Assembly: GCF_905397375.1 (NCBI RefSeq)
Contig: NZ_CAJPVG010000001.1
Coordinates: 1 to 64,000, forward strand
Direction of reading: 5' to 3'
Origin: Ralstonia mannitolilytica
Lineage (GTDB): Bacteria; Pseudomonadota; Gammaproteobacteria; Burkholderiales; Burkholderiaceae
Length of the DNA: 64,000 nt
The position numbers and the translations under genes were made by a program. This document shows, one piece after another, positions 1 to 7,760 of the stretch; position 1 is the stretch's first letter; the number at the start of each line of letters is the position of its first letter. The notes beneath the pieces are model-generated. The model was not told where the DNA came from, did no database searches, and saw only the letters and a program-made list of their open reading frames with translations.

Positions 1-71
1 GCCATCAACTGCGCAGCCAGTGTGCGCAGTTCGTCCGGGCTCAGGGCATCGAGGTTGGTGGGTAGGTTCAT
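1..71 (-). CDS. tnpC: IS66 transposase TnpC, N-terminal 23 residues (partial)
   Basis: The visible start, MNLPTNLDALSPDELR, is a typical N-terminus of the large IS66 transposase, which in full length carries a leucine-zipper-like region, a zinc finger and a DDE nuclease domain. It starts at the ATG at 71 (reverse strand) and runs off the left edge. It follows tnpB by about 60 bases, the usual spacing in this family. The catalytic domain is not in the window. Confidence 0.8.
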   Translation of the reverse strand, partial: MNLPTNLDALSPDELRTLAAQLM

Positions 72-133
72 GCGGCGAGTCTGCCAGAACCCCAAGTCCT
101 CTGGAAGGAAGCCAGTTTACGGCTTTGGGGGTA

Positions 134-469
134 TTACACGACCGTGATCGCGTGGTCGTGGGTGAGCGTCTGCCAAGGCAGCCCCGTCACCAGCGCACGC
201 AATTGCTCGGGATTGAGCGCCGTGGCGATCGCCTGGTCGCCGTTCGTCCAGATGAAGCGCCCCTTGTTGAGGCGCCGCGCGGCCAGCCAGATGCCGAAGC
301 CGTCGTAGACCAGCACCTTCATGCGCGTCGAACTCTTATTGGCAAACAGGTAGGCGTGGTGGGGGCGTGCCGCGCCGAACACCTTGACGACCCGCGCGAG
401 GATCGTTTCGGTACCGGCGCGCATGTCCAGCGGCTCCACGGCCAACCAGATCGCGTCCACCCGAATCAA
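134..469 (-). CDS. tnpB: IS66 accessory protein TnpB
   Basis: A protein of 111 residues that matches the IS66 Orf2/TnpB family: IRVDAIWLAVEPLDMRAGTE near the start, followed by HHAYLFANKSSTRMKVLVYD and GIWLAARRLNKGRF. This small protein is needed for IS66 transposition, although its biochemical role is poorly understood. I chose the TTG at 469, because its sequence TTGA overlaps the TGA stop of tnpA (466-468). That gives translational coupling and the usual N-terminus (M)IRVDA. Longer upstream frames would start inside tnpA and are not expected. Confidence 0.88.
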   Translation of the reverse strand: MIRVDAIWLAVEPLDMRAGTETILARVVKVFGAARPHHAYLFANKSSTRMKVLVYDGFGIWLAARRLNKGRFIWTNGDQAIATALNPEQLRALVTGLPWQTLTHDHAITVV

Positions 470-837
470 CGCAACCACCCTTGCAGCCACTGGGCGCACT
501 GCGCTGCGGCCGATCCCGGCCAGCGAAGACTGATCGTCGTCGCGCCACGGCGGACTTCGATCTGGATGTCCGGCACGGCAGTGGTCGGCTCGCCGATCCG
601 CAACGGGATGAACTCGCCTTGCGGCACCCTCATCAACTCGCGGTCCTCAGGCGCGCCATTCTTTGCTTCCTGCTCGGCGACCCAGCGCCGCAGCAGATTC
701 GCATTGAGGCGATGGTGCAGGGCTATCGCCGCGATCGAAACACCCGGCTGCATGCACTCCTGCACTGCCTTGGCCTTGAACTCGGCGCTATGCCGACGTC
801 GGCGCCGTATTGGCGCGCTCTCTTCGATAGTGTCCAC
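466..837 (-). CDS. tnpA: IS66 TnpA, helix-turn-helix protein
   Basis: A 123-residue protein of the IS66 Orf1/TnpA (IS3-like TnpA HTH) family. After a basic stretch (IRRRRRHSAEFKAKAV) comes the helix-turn-helix segment (CMQPGVSIAAIALHHRLNAN) and the conserved LLRRWV. The C-terminal half (GEFIPLRI, IQIEVRRGATTISLRWP) is typical of IS66 TnpA. It probably binds the element's ends or acts as a regulatory partner of TnpC. The start is the GTG at 837, directly next to a palindrome at 838-863. The stop codon overlaps the tnpB start. Confidence 0.88.
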   Translation of the reverse strand: MDTIEESAPIRRRRRHSAEFKAKAVQECMQPGVSIAAIALHHRLNANLLRRWVAEQEAKNGAPEDRELMRVPQGEFIPLRIGEPTTAVPDIQIEVRRGATTISLRWPGSAAAQCAQWLQGWLR

Positions 838-863
838 GTGTCCACCTAGAACTAGATGGACAC
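838..863. promoter_or_regulatory. 26-bp inverted repeat at the tnpA start
   Basis: GTGTCCA and TGGACAC form the two arms (838-844 and 857-863) around a centre that is itself partly symmetric (CTAGAACTAG). The palindrome touches the tnpA start codon. A palindrome of the same length and arms lies in the same place before the tnpA relic of the neighbouring IS66 fragment (1257-1282). The most likely role is an operator or a translational-control hairpin for the IS66 operon. Confidence 0.5.
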
Positions 864-915
864 GATGCTCCTTGCTACGCGGGTCCCCTTCAAGACGGGT
901 TCACCGGGTGCTTAC

Positions 916-1146
916 CGTCATGCAGCACGAATCCGTATCAGATCGCCAAGCGCATCGGCGTCGCCCATTACAGGGCAGGAACGCTACTGAATCAGCAAAG
1001 GTGGCTGGTTGGTGCGCTGAGAGGCAGCTGGAGTTGACGAGACAGTCTTTCTGAGAGAGCTAACGGAACACGTTGAATCCCATCTACCGGGCTTGCAGAA
1101 ACGTGGCAACCGAAAAAAATGGAGAGGGGCTATAGAGGGGAGCTCT
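916..1146. other. Spacer between the two IS66 copies, nothing recognised
   Basis: About 230 bases between the end of the complete IS66 end and the relic. I found no open frame with a plausible start and ribosome-binding site on either strand, no hairpin terminator and no RNA gene. It is probably leftover target DNA. Confidence 0.4.
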
Positions 1147-1251
1147 TCACGGATAGGTTCGGTTGCCTCGTGGGTCAAAGGTGCGTTTGCCGTTCGCCCC
1201 CACATGGAGAACCTTCAACGGCAACAAGTCCTCCAGGTCTTCTGGCGTCAT
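1147..1251 (-). pseudogene. IS66 tnpA relic (N-terminal fragment)
   Basis: The reverse-strand frame starts at the ATG at 1251 and reads MTPEDLEDLLPLKVLHVGAN then GKRTFDPRGNR, the usual N-terminus of a subgroup of IS66 TnpA proteins. It then loses similarity around 1160 and stops at 1147 after only 34 residues. No helix-turn-helix region remains. The intact outer end of this second element is at 1335 (reverse strand GTAAGCGCGAATTTAGCC), so what survives is the terminal repeat, leader and start of tnpA. Genomic deletion or a later insertion removed the rest. Confidence 0.6.
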
Positions 1252-1335
1252 GAATTGTGTCCATCAAAATAGTGATGGACACAATCATCTGCCGCCTCCC
1301 GACTGGGGGCTACGTTTGGCTAAATTCGCGCTTAC
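1252..1335 (-). mobile_element. Terminal repeat and leader of the IS66 relic
   Basis: Outer end at 1335, with IS66-type GTAAGCG at the tip on the reverse strand. The leader holds a perfect 12-bp inverted repeat (1254-1265 and 1274-1285, 8-base loop), whose core GTGTCCATC/GATGGACAC corresponds to the palindrome before the intact tnpA at 838-863. The sequence between the tip and the repeat differs from the first element, so the two come from different IS66 subgroups. Confidence 0.55.
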
Positions 1336-1416
1336 GTTGTACGTTTGCGTACGCCTTAGTACGGCAGCATCTCCCATCAGTACATTCAACGCGATGCCAT
1401 GCGCTACAATGCGCGC

Positions 1417-1887
1417 ATGTCACGTGCAACCCTAAGCATCTCGCTTCGGGCTGTGTTGCTGCTTCTTATCGTGTTGCTGCAGCTGCTGAGCCCACTTCTG
1501 CACGGCCATTTCGGAATTCCGAAACAGACTGGCCTGCACGTGCACACCGCGCTTTCTGGCGCGGTTGATTCTCATTTTCAATCCCTCGGATCTTCCCATC
1601 ATCGAGCCTCCGCGCATGAGGGGTATGCTCTTGATCGCGAGCTGGCTCTGACGAGCAGGGAACCCTTTGAGGTTGATGTAGAGCCCTCGATCGGTCCATC
1701 GGATCTCGCCGGATTTCTTTGGGCTGCTGCGGGGCCTGGGTTATCGGCACTCACCTTTCTTCTGCTGGCAGCGCTTGCCTGTTCAGCCATATCACGCCCA
1801 GTCTTTCGGCCAGCACCAATTCGCGCGCGCTGGCGCGATCGCATCAATCGAACGCCTCCAGCGCAGGCTCCCCCACCGGCCTGCTGA
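1417..1887 (+). CDS. Histidine-rich membrane protein at the head of the metal efflux cluster (CzcI-like position)
   Basis: A 156-residue protein with a hydrophobic N-terminal segment (LRAVLLLLIVLLQLLSPLLH), a His-rich stretch at about residues 26-62 (HGHFG, HVH, SHF, SSHHRASAH), and a second hydrophobic segment near the C-terminus (LSALTFLLLAALACSAI). This layout, a periplasmic loop able to bind metal between two membrane segments, and the position directly before the RND pump genes recall CzcI-type accessory proteins of the czc/ncc systems. I do not see firm sequence identity to a named family. The start ATG at 1417 lies only 6 bases after a TACAAT box (1405-1410), so a leaderless transcript is possible. 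An in-frame ATG at 1399 is a weaker choice. Confidence 0.55.
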   Translation: MSRATLSISLRAVLLLLIVLLQLLSPLLHGHFGIPKQTGLHVHTALSGAVDSHFQSLGSSHHRASAHEGYALDRELALTSREPFEVDVEPSIGPSDLAGFLWAAAGPGLSALTFLLLAALACSAISRPVFRPAPIRARWRDRINRTPPAQAPPPAC

Positions 1888-2195
1888 TCCTAAGCAGGCG
1901 GACGGCACGCGCGTCACGGTGCAGCAGAACACTCGTTGAGTTGATCTGCAACAGCCCCATCACGCCCACCGTAGCGATCATGAATTCGTTAGGAGCATTG
2001 GCTTCTGACCCATCACGTTCGCTCGACGCCACAAGGCGGTAGCTGCATTGCTATCCGCTGGCCATCCACTGTTCCTACATTCTTGTTCGCGTCGCCTCGA
2101 AGCGCCACGCCGCAGTCGGTGTTCGTGCCGCTTCGGGAGGCGACGCAGTTGGAGGATGACGCCGACAGCGTTGCCTTCGTGGATTGGAGTCAGGC
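1888..2195. other. Gap before the efflux pump genes
   Basis: About 300 bases. From about 2030 to 2190 a forward frame without a start codon reads like coding sequence (for example VFVPLREATQLEDDADSVAF), which could be the decayed end of a lost gene. No terminator and no clear promoter for the pump operon was seen, only the Shine-Dalgarno sequence GGAG (2186-2189) of the next gene. Confidence 0.3.
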
Positions 2196-3281
2196 ATGTT
2201 TCTCAAACGAATTGTGGTGGTTGGCGCATCGATTGCACTGACCGCATTTCCTGTGCGTTGGGCTACTGCTCAACCGGCGGCACAGGCAGTGTCTCTGTCG
2301 GCCGAACAGGCGCGCGCACTGGGTGTGCGCTTTAGCTCGGTCGCAGCTTCTGGGGGCTTGGAAGTCGGCACCCACGCACGTGTCGTGTTCAAGCCGGATG
2401 CGCAATATGTGGTGGCGGCTCCGTACGCGGGCGTGGTGCCTCGCGCGCTGGTGTCACTGGGGCAGACCGTCCGCCCGAGTCAACCGCTGGCGAGTTTCCT
2501 GAGCCCGCAGCTCTTTGAAGCGAGCCGCGCGCTCACGGAGGCCAACTCGCAGGCGCGTTTGGCGCAGCAATCGCTCGCCCGCGATAAGGCGCTCTTTGAT
2601 GACGGCATCATCGCCGGAAGCCGCTGGCAGGCAACGCAGGCGCGGGCCGCTGAGGCCAACGCCATGGCCATGGCGCGCCGGGCCGAACTGGCTTCCGCAG
2701 GTATCGCATTCGCTGGCGCGGGCGGCGAAGCGCAACTGATCGCGAATCATGGCGGCGTGGTGTCGGAGGTCAACGCTGTTCCGGGGGCGCGAGTTGAAGC
2801 GGCCGCGCCGCTTTTCCGGATCGTTGACCCGGCTGCGCTGGAGCTGGACCTGCTGGTTGGCCGCGATGTGCCTGTGCCAACCATAGGCGACCGCATCGAG
2901 ATCGTGGCGCGTGGTGCAAGCGGTACGGTCATTGGCGTTGCGCCTTCGGGTGACGGTACGGCAGGGGTGCGCGTGCGGGCGTCGCTGGAGCGCTGTGGCG
3001 ATCTGCGTGCCGGCGAGAGCGTCAACGTCACGCTCAAGCTGCGCGGCGCTACCGGCGCGGGCGCCTCGGGGCTGGTGCGGGTTCCGGCGGCCGCGTTGGC
3101 CTACGTGTCCGGCGTTCCGGGCGTGTTTGTCGCCACCGACAAAGGCTTCCGCTTCCAGGAGGTCGCCGTTGCCAGTACGGATGACGCCGTCGCTGTCGTG
3201 CGCGCCAATCTGCCCACAGGGACACGCGTAGCGGTTGCGGGCGTCGGTGCACTCAAGGGCTTGCTGGCGGGAGAACAATGA
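2196..3281 (+). CDS. Efflux RND transporter periplasmic adaptor (membrane fusion protein)
   Basis: A 361-residue adaptor that links the inner-membrane pump to the outer-membrane channel in a tripartite efflux system. It has a signal peptide (residues 1 to about 30, ending ...RWATAQ), a split biotinyl-lipoyl-like domain (YVVAAPYAGVVPRALVSLGQ and later HGGVVSEVNAVPGARVEAA), an alpha-hairpin (about residues 105-180, Ala/Arg-rich) and a beta-barrel part with the membrane-proximal C-terminus. It is short and lacks the extra His-rich N-terminus of CzcB. The ATG at 2196 has GGAG 6 bases upstream, better than the TTG at 2184. Its stop overlaps the start of the next gene (ATGA), so the two are translationally coupled. 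Confidence 0.88.
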   Translation: MFLKRIVVVGASIALTAFPVRWATAQPAAQAVSLSAEQARALGVRFSSVAASGGLEVGTHARVVFKPDAQYVVAAPYAGVVPRALVSLGQTVRPSQPLASFLSPQLFEASRALTEANSQARLAQQSLARDKALFDDGIIAGSRWQATQARAAEANAMAMARRAELASAGIAFAGAGGEAQLIANHGGVVSEVNAVPGARVEAAAPLFRIVDPAALELDLLVGRDVPVPTIGDRIEIVARGASGTVIGVAPSGDGTAGVRVRASLERCGDLRAGESVNVTLKLRGATGAGASGLVRVPAAALAYVSGVPGVFVATDKGFRFQEVAVASTDDAVAVVRANLPTGTRVAVAGVGALKGLLAGEQ

Positions 3282-6200
3282 TGCTGTCCCGCCTGATTGA
3301 GTTTTCTTTGCGCCAGCGTGTACTGGTGCTGATCGCGGCCGGCGTGCTTGCTGCCGCTGGCGTCTGGGCTTACCTGAACCTGCCGATTGATGCGTTTCCC
3401 GATATCTCGCCGACGCAGGTCAAGGTCGTGCTCAAGGTGCCGGGCATGACGCAGGAAGAAGTCGAGCAGCGTGTCTCGACGCCCATCGAGCAGGAACTGC
3501 TCGGCCTTCCGCATAAGACGATCGTGCGCTCGGTGTCCAAATACGGCATCAGCGACGTGACGGTCGATTTTGAAGAGGGTGTGGACGTCTACTGGGCACG
3601 CCAGCAAGTGTCGGAGCGCCTGGCAGGTCTTGCCCGCGACCTGCCGTCGACAGCCGTGGGTGGCCTAGCGCCGATCACCACGCCGCTGGGCGAGATGTTC
3701 ATGTTCACCGTGGAGGGCGACGGCTACTCGCTGGCGGAGCGGCGCCGAGTGCTGGACTGGGTCATCCGGCCGGCGTTGCGCACCGTTCCTGGCGTGGCCG
3801 ATGTCAACGCATTGGGTGGCGAGGTCCGCAGCTATGAGGTAACGCCCGATCCGGCACGCTTGCGTGCACGGGGGGTGACGCTGGAGCAGCTGCGCCAGGC
3901 GCTGGATGCCAACAATCGCAACGATGGTGCGGGCCGGCTTGATCGCGGTGACGAGCACTGGGTGGTCCGCGTGGAAGGCGGCGTGCGCGGGCTCGACGAT
4001 CTGCGAGCGATTGTCGTGGTGCCAGCGCAGAGTCCGGCGTCCAACCCTGCCGTCACCGTGGGCGATGTGGCCACCGTGCAGCTGGGTGAGGCGACCCGCA
4101 ACGGCGCCGTCAGCAAGGATGGCAACGGTGAGGTAGTCGAAGGGCTGGTGCTGGGCCTGCGCGGCAGCGATGCCCGCAAGCTGGTCGAGGCGGTACAGGA
4201 ACGGTTGGACACGCTTGGCCCTCAACTGCCCAAGGGCATGTCGGCACACGTGTTCTACAACCGTGGCGAGCTGGTGACACGCGCAGCCAACACGGTGGTG
4301 CGTGCGCTGATTGAAGCCAGCGTGTTGGTGGTCATCACGCTGTACCTGTTCCTGGGCGGTGTGCGGGCGGCGCTGGTGGTGGCGGCCACGCTGCCGCTGT
4401 CGATGCTGGCGACCTTCCTGCTGATGCGCTACGTGGGCCTGACCGCCAACCTGATGAGCCTGGGTGGACTGGCCATTGCTCTGGGCATGCTGGTGGATGC
4501 GGCGGTCGTTGTGGTGGAGAACATTGAGACCGCCATGGCGCGTGCCCAAGACCACAAGACCGATCCAGCGCTGCGCGGGGCCGTGATCCGTCACGCAGTG
4601 GCTACCGTTGCGGTGCCGATGCTCTCCGGCGTTTCCATCATCGCCATCGTGTTCCTGCCGCTGTTGTCATTGCAGGGGCTGGAGGGCAAGTTGTTCGGGC
4701 CGGTGGCGCTGACCATCATGCTGGCACTGGCCTCGTCTGTGGTGATCGCCTTTACGGTCGTGCCGGCGTTGGCCTCCATGCTGCTGCTCGCGCATGCGGA
4801 TGAGGCGCCTTGGCTGATGCGCAAGGTGGCGGGTGGCTTTGCCCGCCTGCAGGCCTGGACCACGGCGCGCCGCCGCATCGTGTTTGGCGTGGCGGGGGCG
4901 GCGCTGGTCGTGGCCGTGGTGCTGTACATGTCAGTCGGCAAGACGTTCATGCCGACCATGGACGAAGGCGATCTGATTGTGCTGTTGCAAAAGGCGCCGT
5001 CTGTTTCCCTGGCAGCATCGCTGGACCTGGACCAACGCGTGCAGCAAACGCTGCTCAAAGAGGTGCCCGAGATCCGCTCCATCGTGGCGCGCACCGGCTC
5101 CGACGACCTGGGCCTGGACCCGATGGGTCTGAATGAGACCGACACCTTCCTGGTGCTCAAGCCCAAGGACCAGTGGCGCGGCAGCAAGGAGGACATCGCG
5201 ACAGCCATTCGTCACGTGATGGAGCGCTTTCCCGGCGTGATCTATGGCTTCACGCAGCCGATCGAGATGCGCGTGTCGGAGATGCTGACCGGTACGCGCG
5301 GGGATATCGCCATCAAGCTCTTCGGCAGCGATCTCGCCGCTATTGACGCGGCCGCACAGGCCATTGCTGCCAAGGTGCGCTCCATCCGTGGCGCCGCCGA
5401 GGTGATCGCGCCCAGCAACAGTGGTGTGCAGTACCTGAAGGTCTCGCTGGATCGCGCGGCAGTCGGCCACGCTGGCTTTACCGGAGATGCCCTGCAAACG
5501 CAGTTGCGAGCCCTGATCGAAGGTGACCGGATTGGCGTAGTGCCCGAAGGCATTATGCGTACACCGCTGATCCTGCGCGGCGGAGCGGGCCTGCGCCAAG
5601 CGCCGGAGAACCTCACCGGCCTCCTGGTGACGGCGCCAGATGGCAAAACTTGGCCGCTCTCGTCTCTGGCCCGCATCGAACGCGTGGACGGGCCGGTGCG
5701 CATCAATCATGAAGACGGAGCCCGGTTTGCTGTGATCCAGGCCAACGTTGAAGGCCGGGATCTGGCCGGCTTTGTGCAGGAAGCACAGGGTGCGGTTGGC
5801 AGCATCAGCACGCTGCCGAAAGGACTGCGTGTTGTCTGGGGCGGCCAGTTCGAGAATCAGCAACGTGCGGCGGCGCGTCTAGCACTGGTCGTGCCGCTGG
5901 CCTTGGGCGCCATCTTTCTGCTGCTGATGCTCACGTTCCGCTCGGTGCGGCAGGCGGTGCTGGTCGTCGCGAACATTCCGTTTGCCCTCGTAGGCGGCAT
6001 CGCCGCGCTGCGGATATCGGGCGAGTACCTGTCGGTGCCGGCCTCCGTCGGCTTTATCGCGCTGCTCGGGATCGCGGTGCTCAATGGTGTGGTGCTGGTC
6101 TCGCACTTCAACACCTTGCTGGAGTCGGGCTCAAGCATGGCGGAAACCGTGCGTGTGGGCGTGCAAGACCGCCTGCGGCCGGTGCTGATGACAGCCTGCA

Positions 6201-6394
6201 TTACCGCACTGGGAATGATTCCGCTGCTATTGGCCAGCGGGCCAGGGTCGGAGATTCAACGCCCGCTGGCGATCGTAGTGTCGGGCGGGTTGCTTTCTTC
6301 GACGGCACTGACGCTGCTCCTGCTCCCCTTGCTGTTTGAACGCTTTGGTATGCCCCGGGCCCGGACGGCCGACGGGCAGGGAGATTTGCAATGA
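3278..6394 (+). CDS. Heavy-metal RND (HME-RND, CzcA-like) efflux pump
   Basis: A 1038-residue proton-driven inner-membrane pump. It opens with LIEFSLRQRVLVLIAAGVLA, then NLPIDAFPDISPTQVKV, the hallmark of the heavy-metal branch, and DFEEGVDVYWARQQVSERL in the porter domain. Two sets of six membrane segments with a large periplasmic loop each are visible. In the fourth membrane segment the proton-relay motif is LGMLVDAAVVVVEN, with Asp407 and Glu414. The position equal to the first acidic residue of CzcA (Asp402) is an alanine (A401). The pump therefore does not belong to the classic Zn/Co/Cd group, and its substrate cannot be named from sequence. It is coupled by ATGA overlaps to the adaptor upstream and the channel gene downstream. 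Confidence 0.92.
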   Translation: MMLSRLIEFSLRQRVLVLIAAGVLAAAGVWAYLNLPIDAFPDISPTQVKVVLKVPGMTQEEVEQRVSTPIEQELLGLPHKTIVRSVSKYGISDVTVDFEEGVDVYWARQQVSERLAGLARDLPSTAVGGLAPITTPLGEMFMFTVEGDGYSLAERRRVLDWVIRPALRTVPGVADVNALGGEVRSYEVTPDPARLRARGVTLEQLRQALDANNRNDGAGRLDRGDEHWVVRVEGGVRGLDDLRAIVVVPAQSPASNPAVTVGDVATVQLGEATRNGAVSKDGNGEVVEGLVLGLRGSDARKLVEAVQERLDTLGPQLPKGMSAHVFYNRGELVTRAANTVVRALIEASVLVVITLYLFLGGVRAALVVAATLPLSMLATFLLMRYVGLTANLMSLGGLAIALGMLVDAAVVVVENIETAMARAQDHKTDPALRGAVIRHAVATVAVPMLSGVSIIAIVFLPLLSLQGLEGKLFGPVALTIMLALASSVVIAFTVVPALASMLLLAHADEAPWLMRKVAGGFARLQAWTTARRRIVFGVAGAALVVAVVLYMSVGKTFMPTMDEGDLIVLLQKAPSVSLAASLDLDQRVQQTLLKEVPEIRSIVARTGSDDLGLDPMGLNETDTFLVLKPKDQWRGSKEDIATAIRHVMERFPGVIYGFTQPIEMRVSEMLTGTRGDIAIKLFGSDLAAIDAAAQAIAAKVRSIRGAAEVIAPSNSGVQYLKVSLDRAAVGHAGFTGDALQTQLRALIEGDRIGVVPEGIMRTPLILRGGAGLRQAPENLTGLLVTAPDGKTWPLSSLARIERVDGPVRINHEDGARFAVIQANVEGRDLAGFVQEAQGAVGSISTLPKGLRVVWGGQFENQQRAAARLALVVPLALGAIFLLLMLTFRSVRQAVLVVANIPFALVGGIAALRISGEYLSVPASVGFIALLGIAVLNGVVLVSHFNTLLESGSSMAETVRVGVQDRLRPVLMTACITALGMIPLLLASGPGSEIQRPLAIVVSGGLLSSTALTLLLLPLLFERFGMPRARTADGQGDLQ

Positions 6395-7647
6395 GGTTGA
6401 ACATGTTTCGCTTCGCATTGGCCGGAGCCGGCGTGATGCTGCTTTGCGGCACCGCCGCGCAAGCGCAGAACACGCCGGGCTACCTACCCGCTGAGAGCTC
6501 GGTGCGTGAAGCGGTGGCGCAATCGCCCGAGGTGATGACGGCCGAAGCCCGGCGCGATGCCACGCTGGCCCGTGCCGAAGGCATTCGAGCGGGGACGGCC
6601 GAGACTGTGGTGAGAGCGATCGGACAGGGGCGTCAGGTCCGAGATCCATCTGAGCGACATGCCGAAGGGCAGATCGCCGTGGAGCGGCCGTTGAGGCTGT
6701 GGGGCAAGGCTCAAGCCGATGGCCAGCTTGCTGATGCGGCGGCCGAGGCTGGGCAACTTGCGGTGAAGGACGCACGCCACGAAGCATCGCGGCAGATCCT
6801 CTCGCTGTGGTTTGCTGCTGTGCGGGCAGGGCAAGCACGCCAGGCCGCTCAGGAGAATGCCCGGGCTGCGGCCGAGTTGGCGACGCTGACGGCCCGCCGG
6901 GTCCAGTTGGGTGACGCTTCGCGCTTGGACGGTGAACTGGCAGCAGCTGACCAGGCTCGCATGCAAGCCGCACTGGCGACGGCCGCTGCAGCCGAACAGG
7001 CCGCGCAGGCGGAACTGCAGGCCCGTTTTCCGGGGTTGCCCCGGCCCATGATGGCCGCTGACACCGCGCTGCCTGTGTTGCCGCAGGACCCACCGGAACG
7101 ATTGCGCACGCAGTACATACAGGACAGCCACGAGTACCGGCTTGCCATGGCGGAAGAGGTGCAGGCACAGCAGATGGCCAAGCGTGCAGATCTGGAGCGC
7201 CGGCCCGATCCCACCGTCGGCATGTTCGTATCGGTGGAGCGTGGTGGTGCGGAACGCATCATGGGAGTGAGCGTGGCGATGCCGCTCGGCTCTGCGCATC
7301 GCCGTACTGCCGCAGCAGCGGCCGCGGCCGATGCGGAAGCTGCAGCTCGCCGCAGACTCGGTGCAGAACGACGCCTGGGTGCGGAATTCGACGTGCTCTA
7401 TCGTGACTTGCAAGGCAAAGGGGGAGCCGCGCAGGCACAGATCGAAGCGGCTACGTTACAGAGATGCGCAGCCGATCGCGCCACCCGCGCGTTTCGCGCC
7501 GGCGAGTCCGGCTTGACCGAGCTGTTGGTGGCACGCCGCAGCCTTGCCGACGCAGTGTTGGCCGAGCGGCTCGCTCGGGTGAACGTACTGGAGGCGGACA
7601 GCCGGCTCCAGCTGGATCTGCATCGCATGTGGGATTTCGATGACTGA
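6391..7647 (+). CDS. TolC-family outer-membrane channel of the metal efflux system
   Basis: A 418-residue outer-membrane factor. It has a signal peptide (cleavage near AQAQN, residue 26) followed by two long, alanine- and glutamine-rich coiled-coil regions (about 60-210 and 270-400) with the repeated pattern expected of OEP domains, such as RRVQLGDASRLDGELAAADQ in the first and FRAGESGLTELLVARRSLAD in the second. It overlaps the RND gene by four bases (ATGA). Gene order adaptor-pump-channel differs from czcCBA but is known in other metal RND operons. Subunits would trimerise and dock on the adaptor. Confidence 0.85.
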   Translation: MRLNMFRFALAGAGVMLLCGTAAQAQNTPGYLPAESSVREAVAQSPEVMTAEARRDATLARAEGIRAGTAETVVRAIGQGRQVRDPSERHAEGQIAVERPLRLWGKAQADGQLADAAAEAGQLAVKDARHEASRQILSLWFAAVRAGQARQAAQENARAAAELATLTARRVQLGDASRLDGELAAADQARMQAALATAAAAEQAAQAELQARFPGLPRPMMAADTALPVLPQDPPERLRTQYIQDSHEYRLAMAEEVQAQQMAKRADLERRPDPTVGMFVSVERGGAERIMGVSVAMPLGSAHRRTAAAAAAADAEAAARRRLGAERRLGAEFDVLYRDLQGKGGAAQAQIEAATLQRCAADRATRAFRAGESGLTELLVARRSLADAVLAERLARVNVLEADSRLQLDLHRMWDFDD

Positions 7648-7760
7648 TCTTGAGCAACACCTTACATGCCCCATGAATAGATAGCGATAACCATCAACGT
7701 GGGTGCGTTCGCAACGACCGAAGCAGCGGCGTACTCCACGTGTCCTAACGTAGATGAATC

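Larger units (their letters stand above)
1..915 (-). mobile_element. IS66-family insertion sequence, 5' part (runs off the left edge)
   Basis: Three genes in the canonical IS66 order tnpA-tnpB-tnpC lie on the reverse strand, with tnpC cut by the window edge. The outer end lies at 915, where the reverse strand begins GTAAGCACCCGGTGAACC, the typical IS66 terminal repeat (GTAAGC then CGGTGAAC). The 8 bases next to it, CGTCATGC (916-923), would be the target duplication, but the other end is outside the window so this cannot be confirmed. All three reading frames are intact where visible, so the element may be active. Confidence 0.88.

Noticed and set aside
20..1054. Forward open frame of 344 codons across the IS66 end
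   Set aside because: It runs opposite to tnpA and tnpB, whose protein sequences are unmistakable. The frame is open only because of high GC.
984..1205. Reverse frame of 73 codons between the IS66 copies
   Set aside because: It passes through the relic tnpA in another frame and has no start signal or recognisable product.
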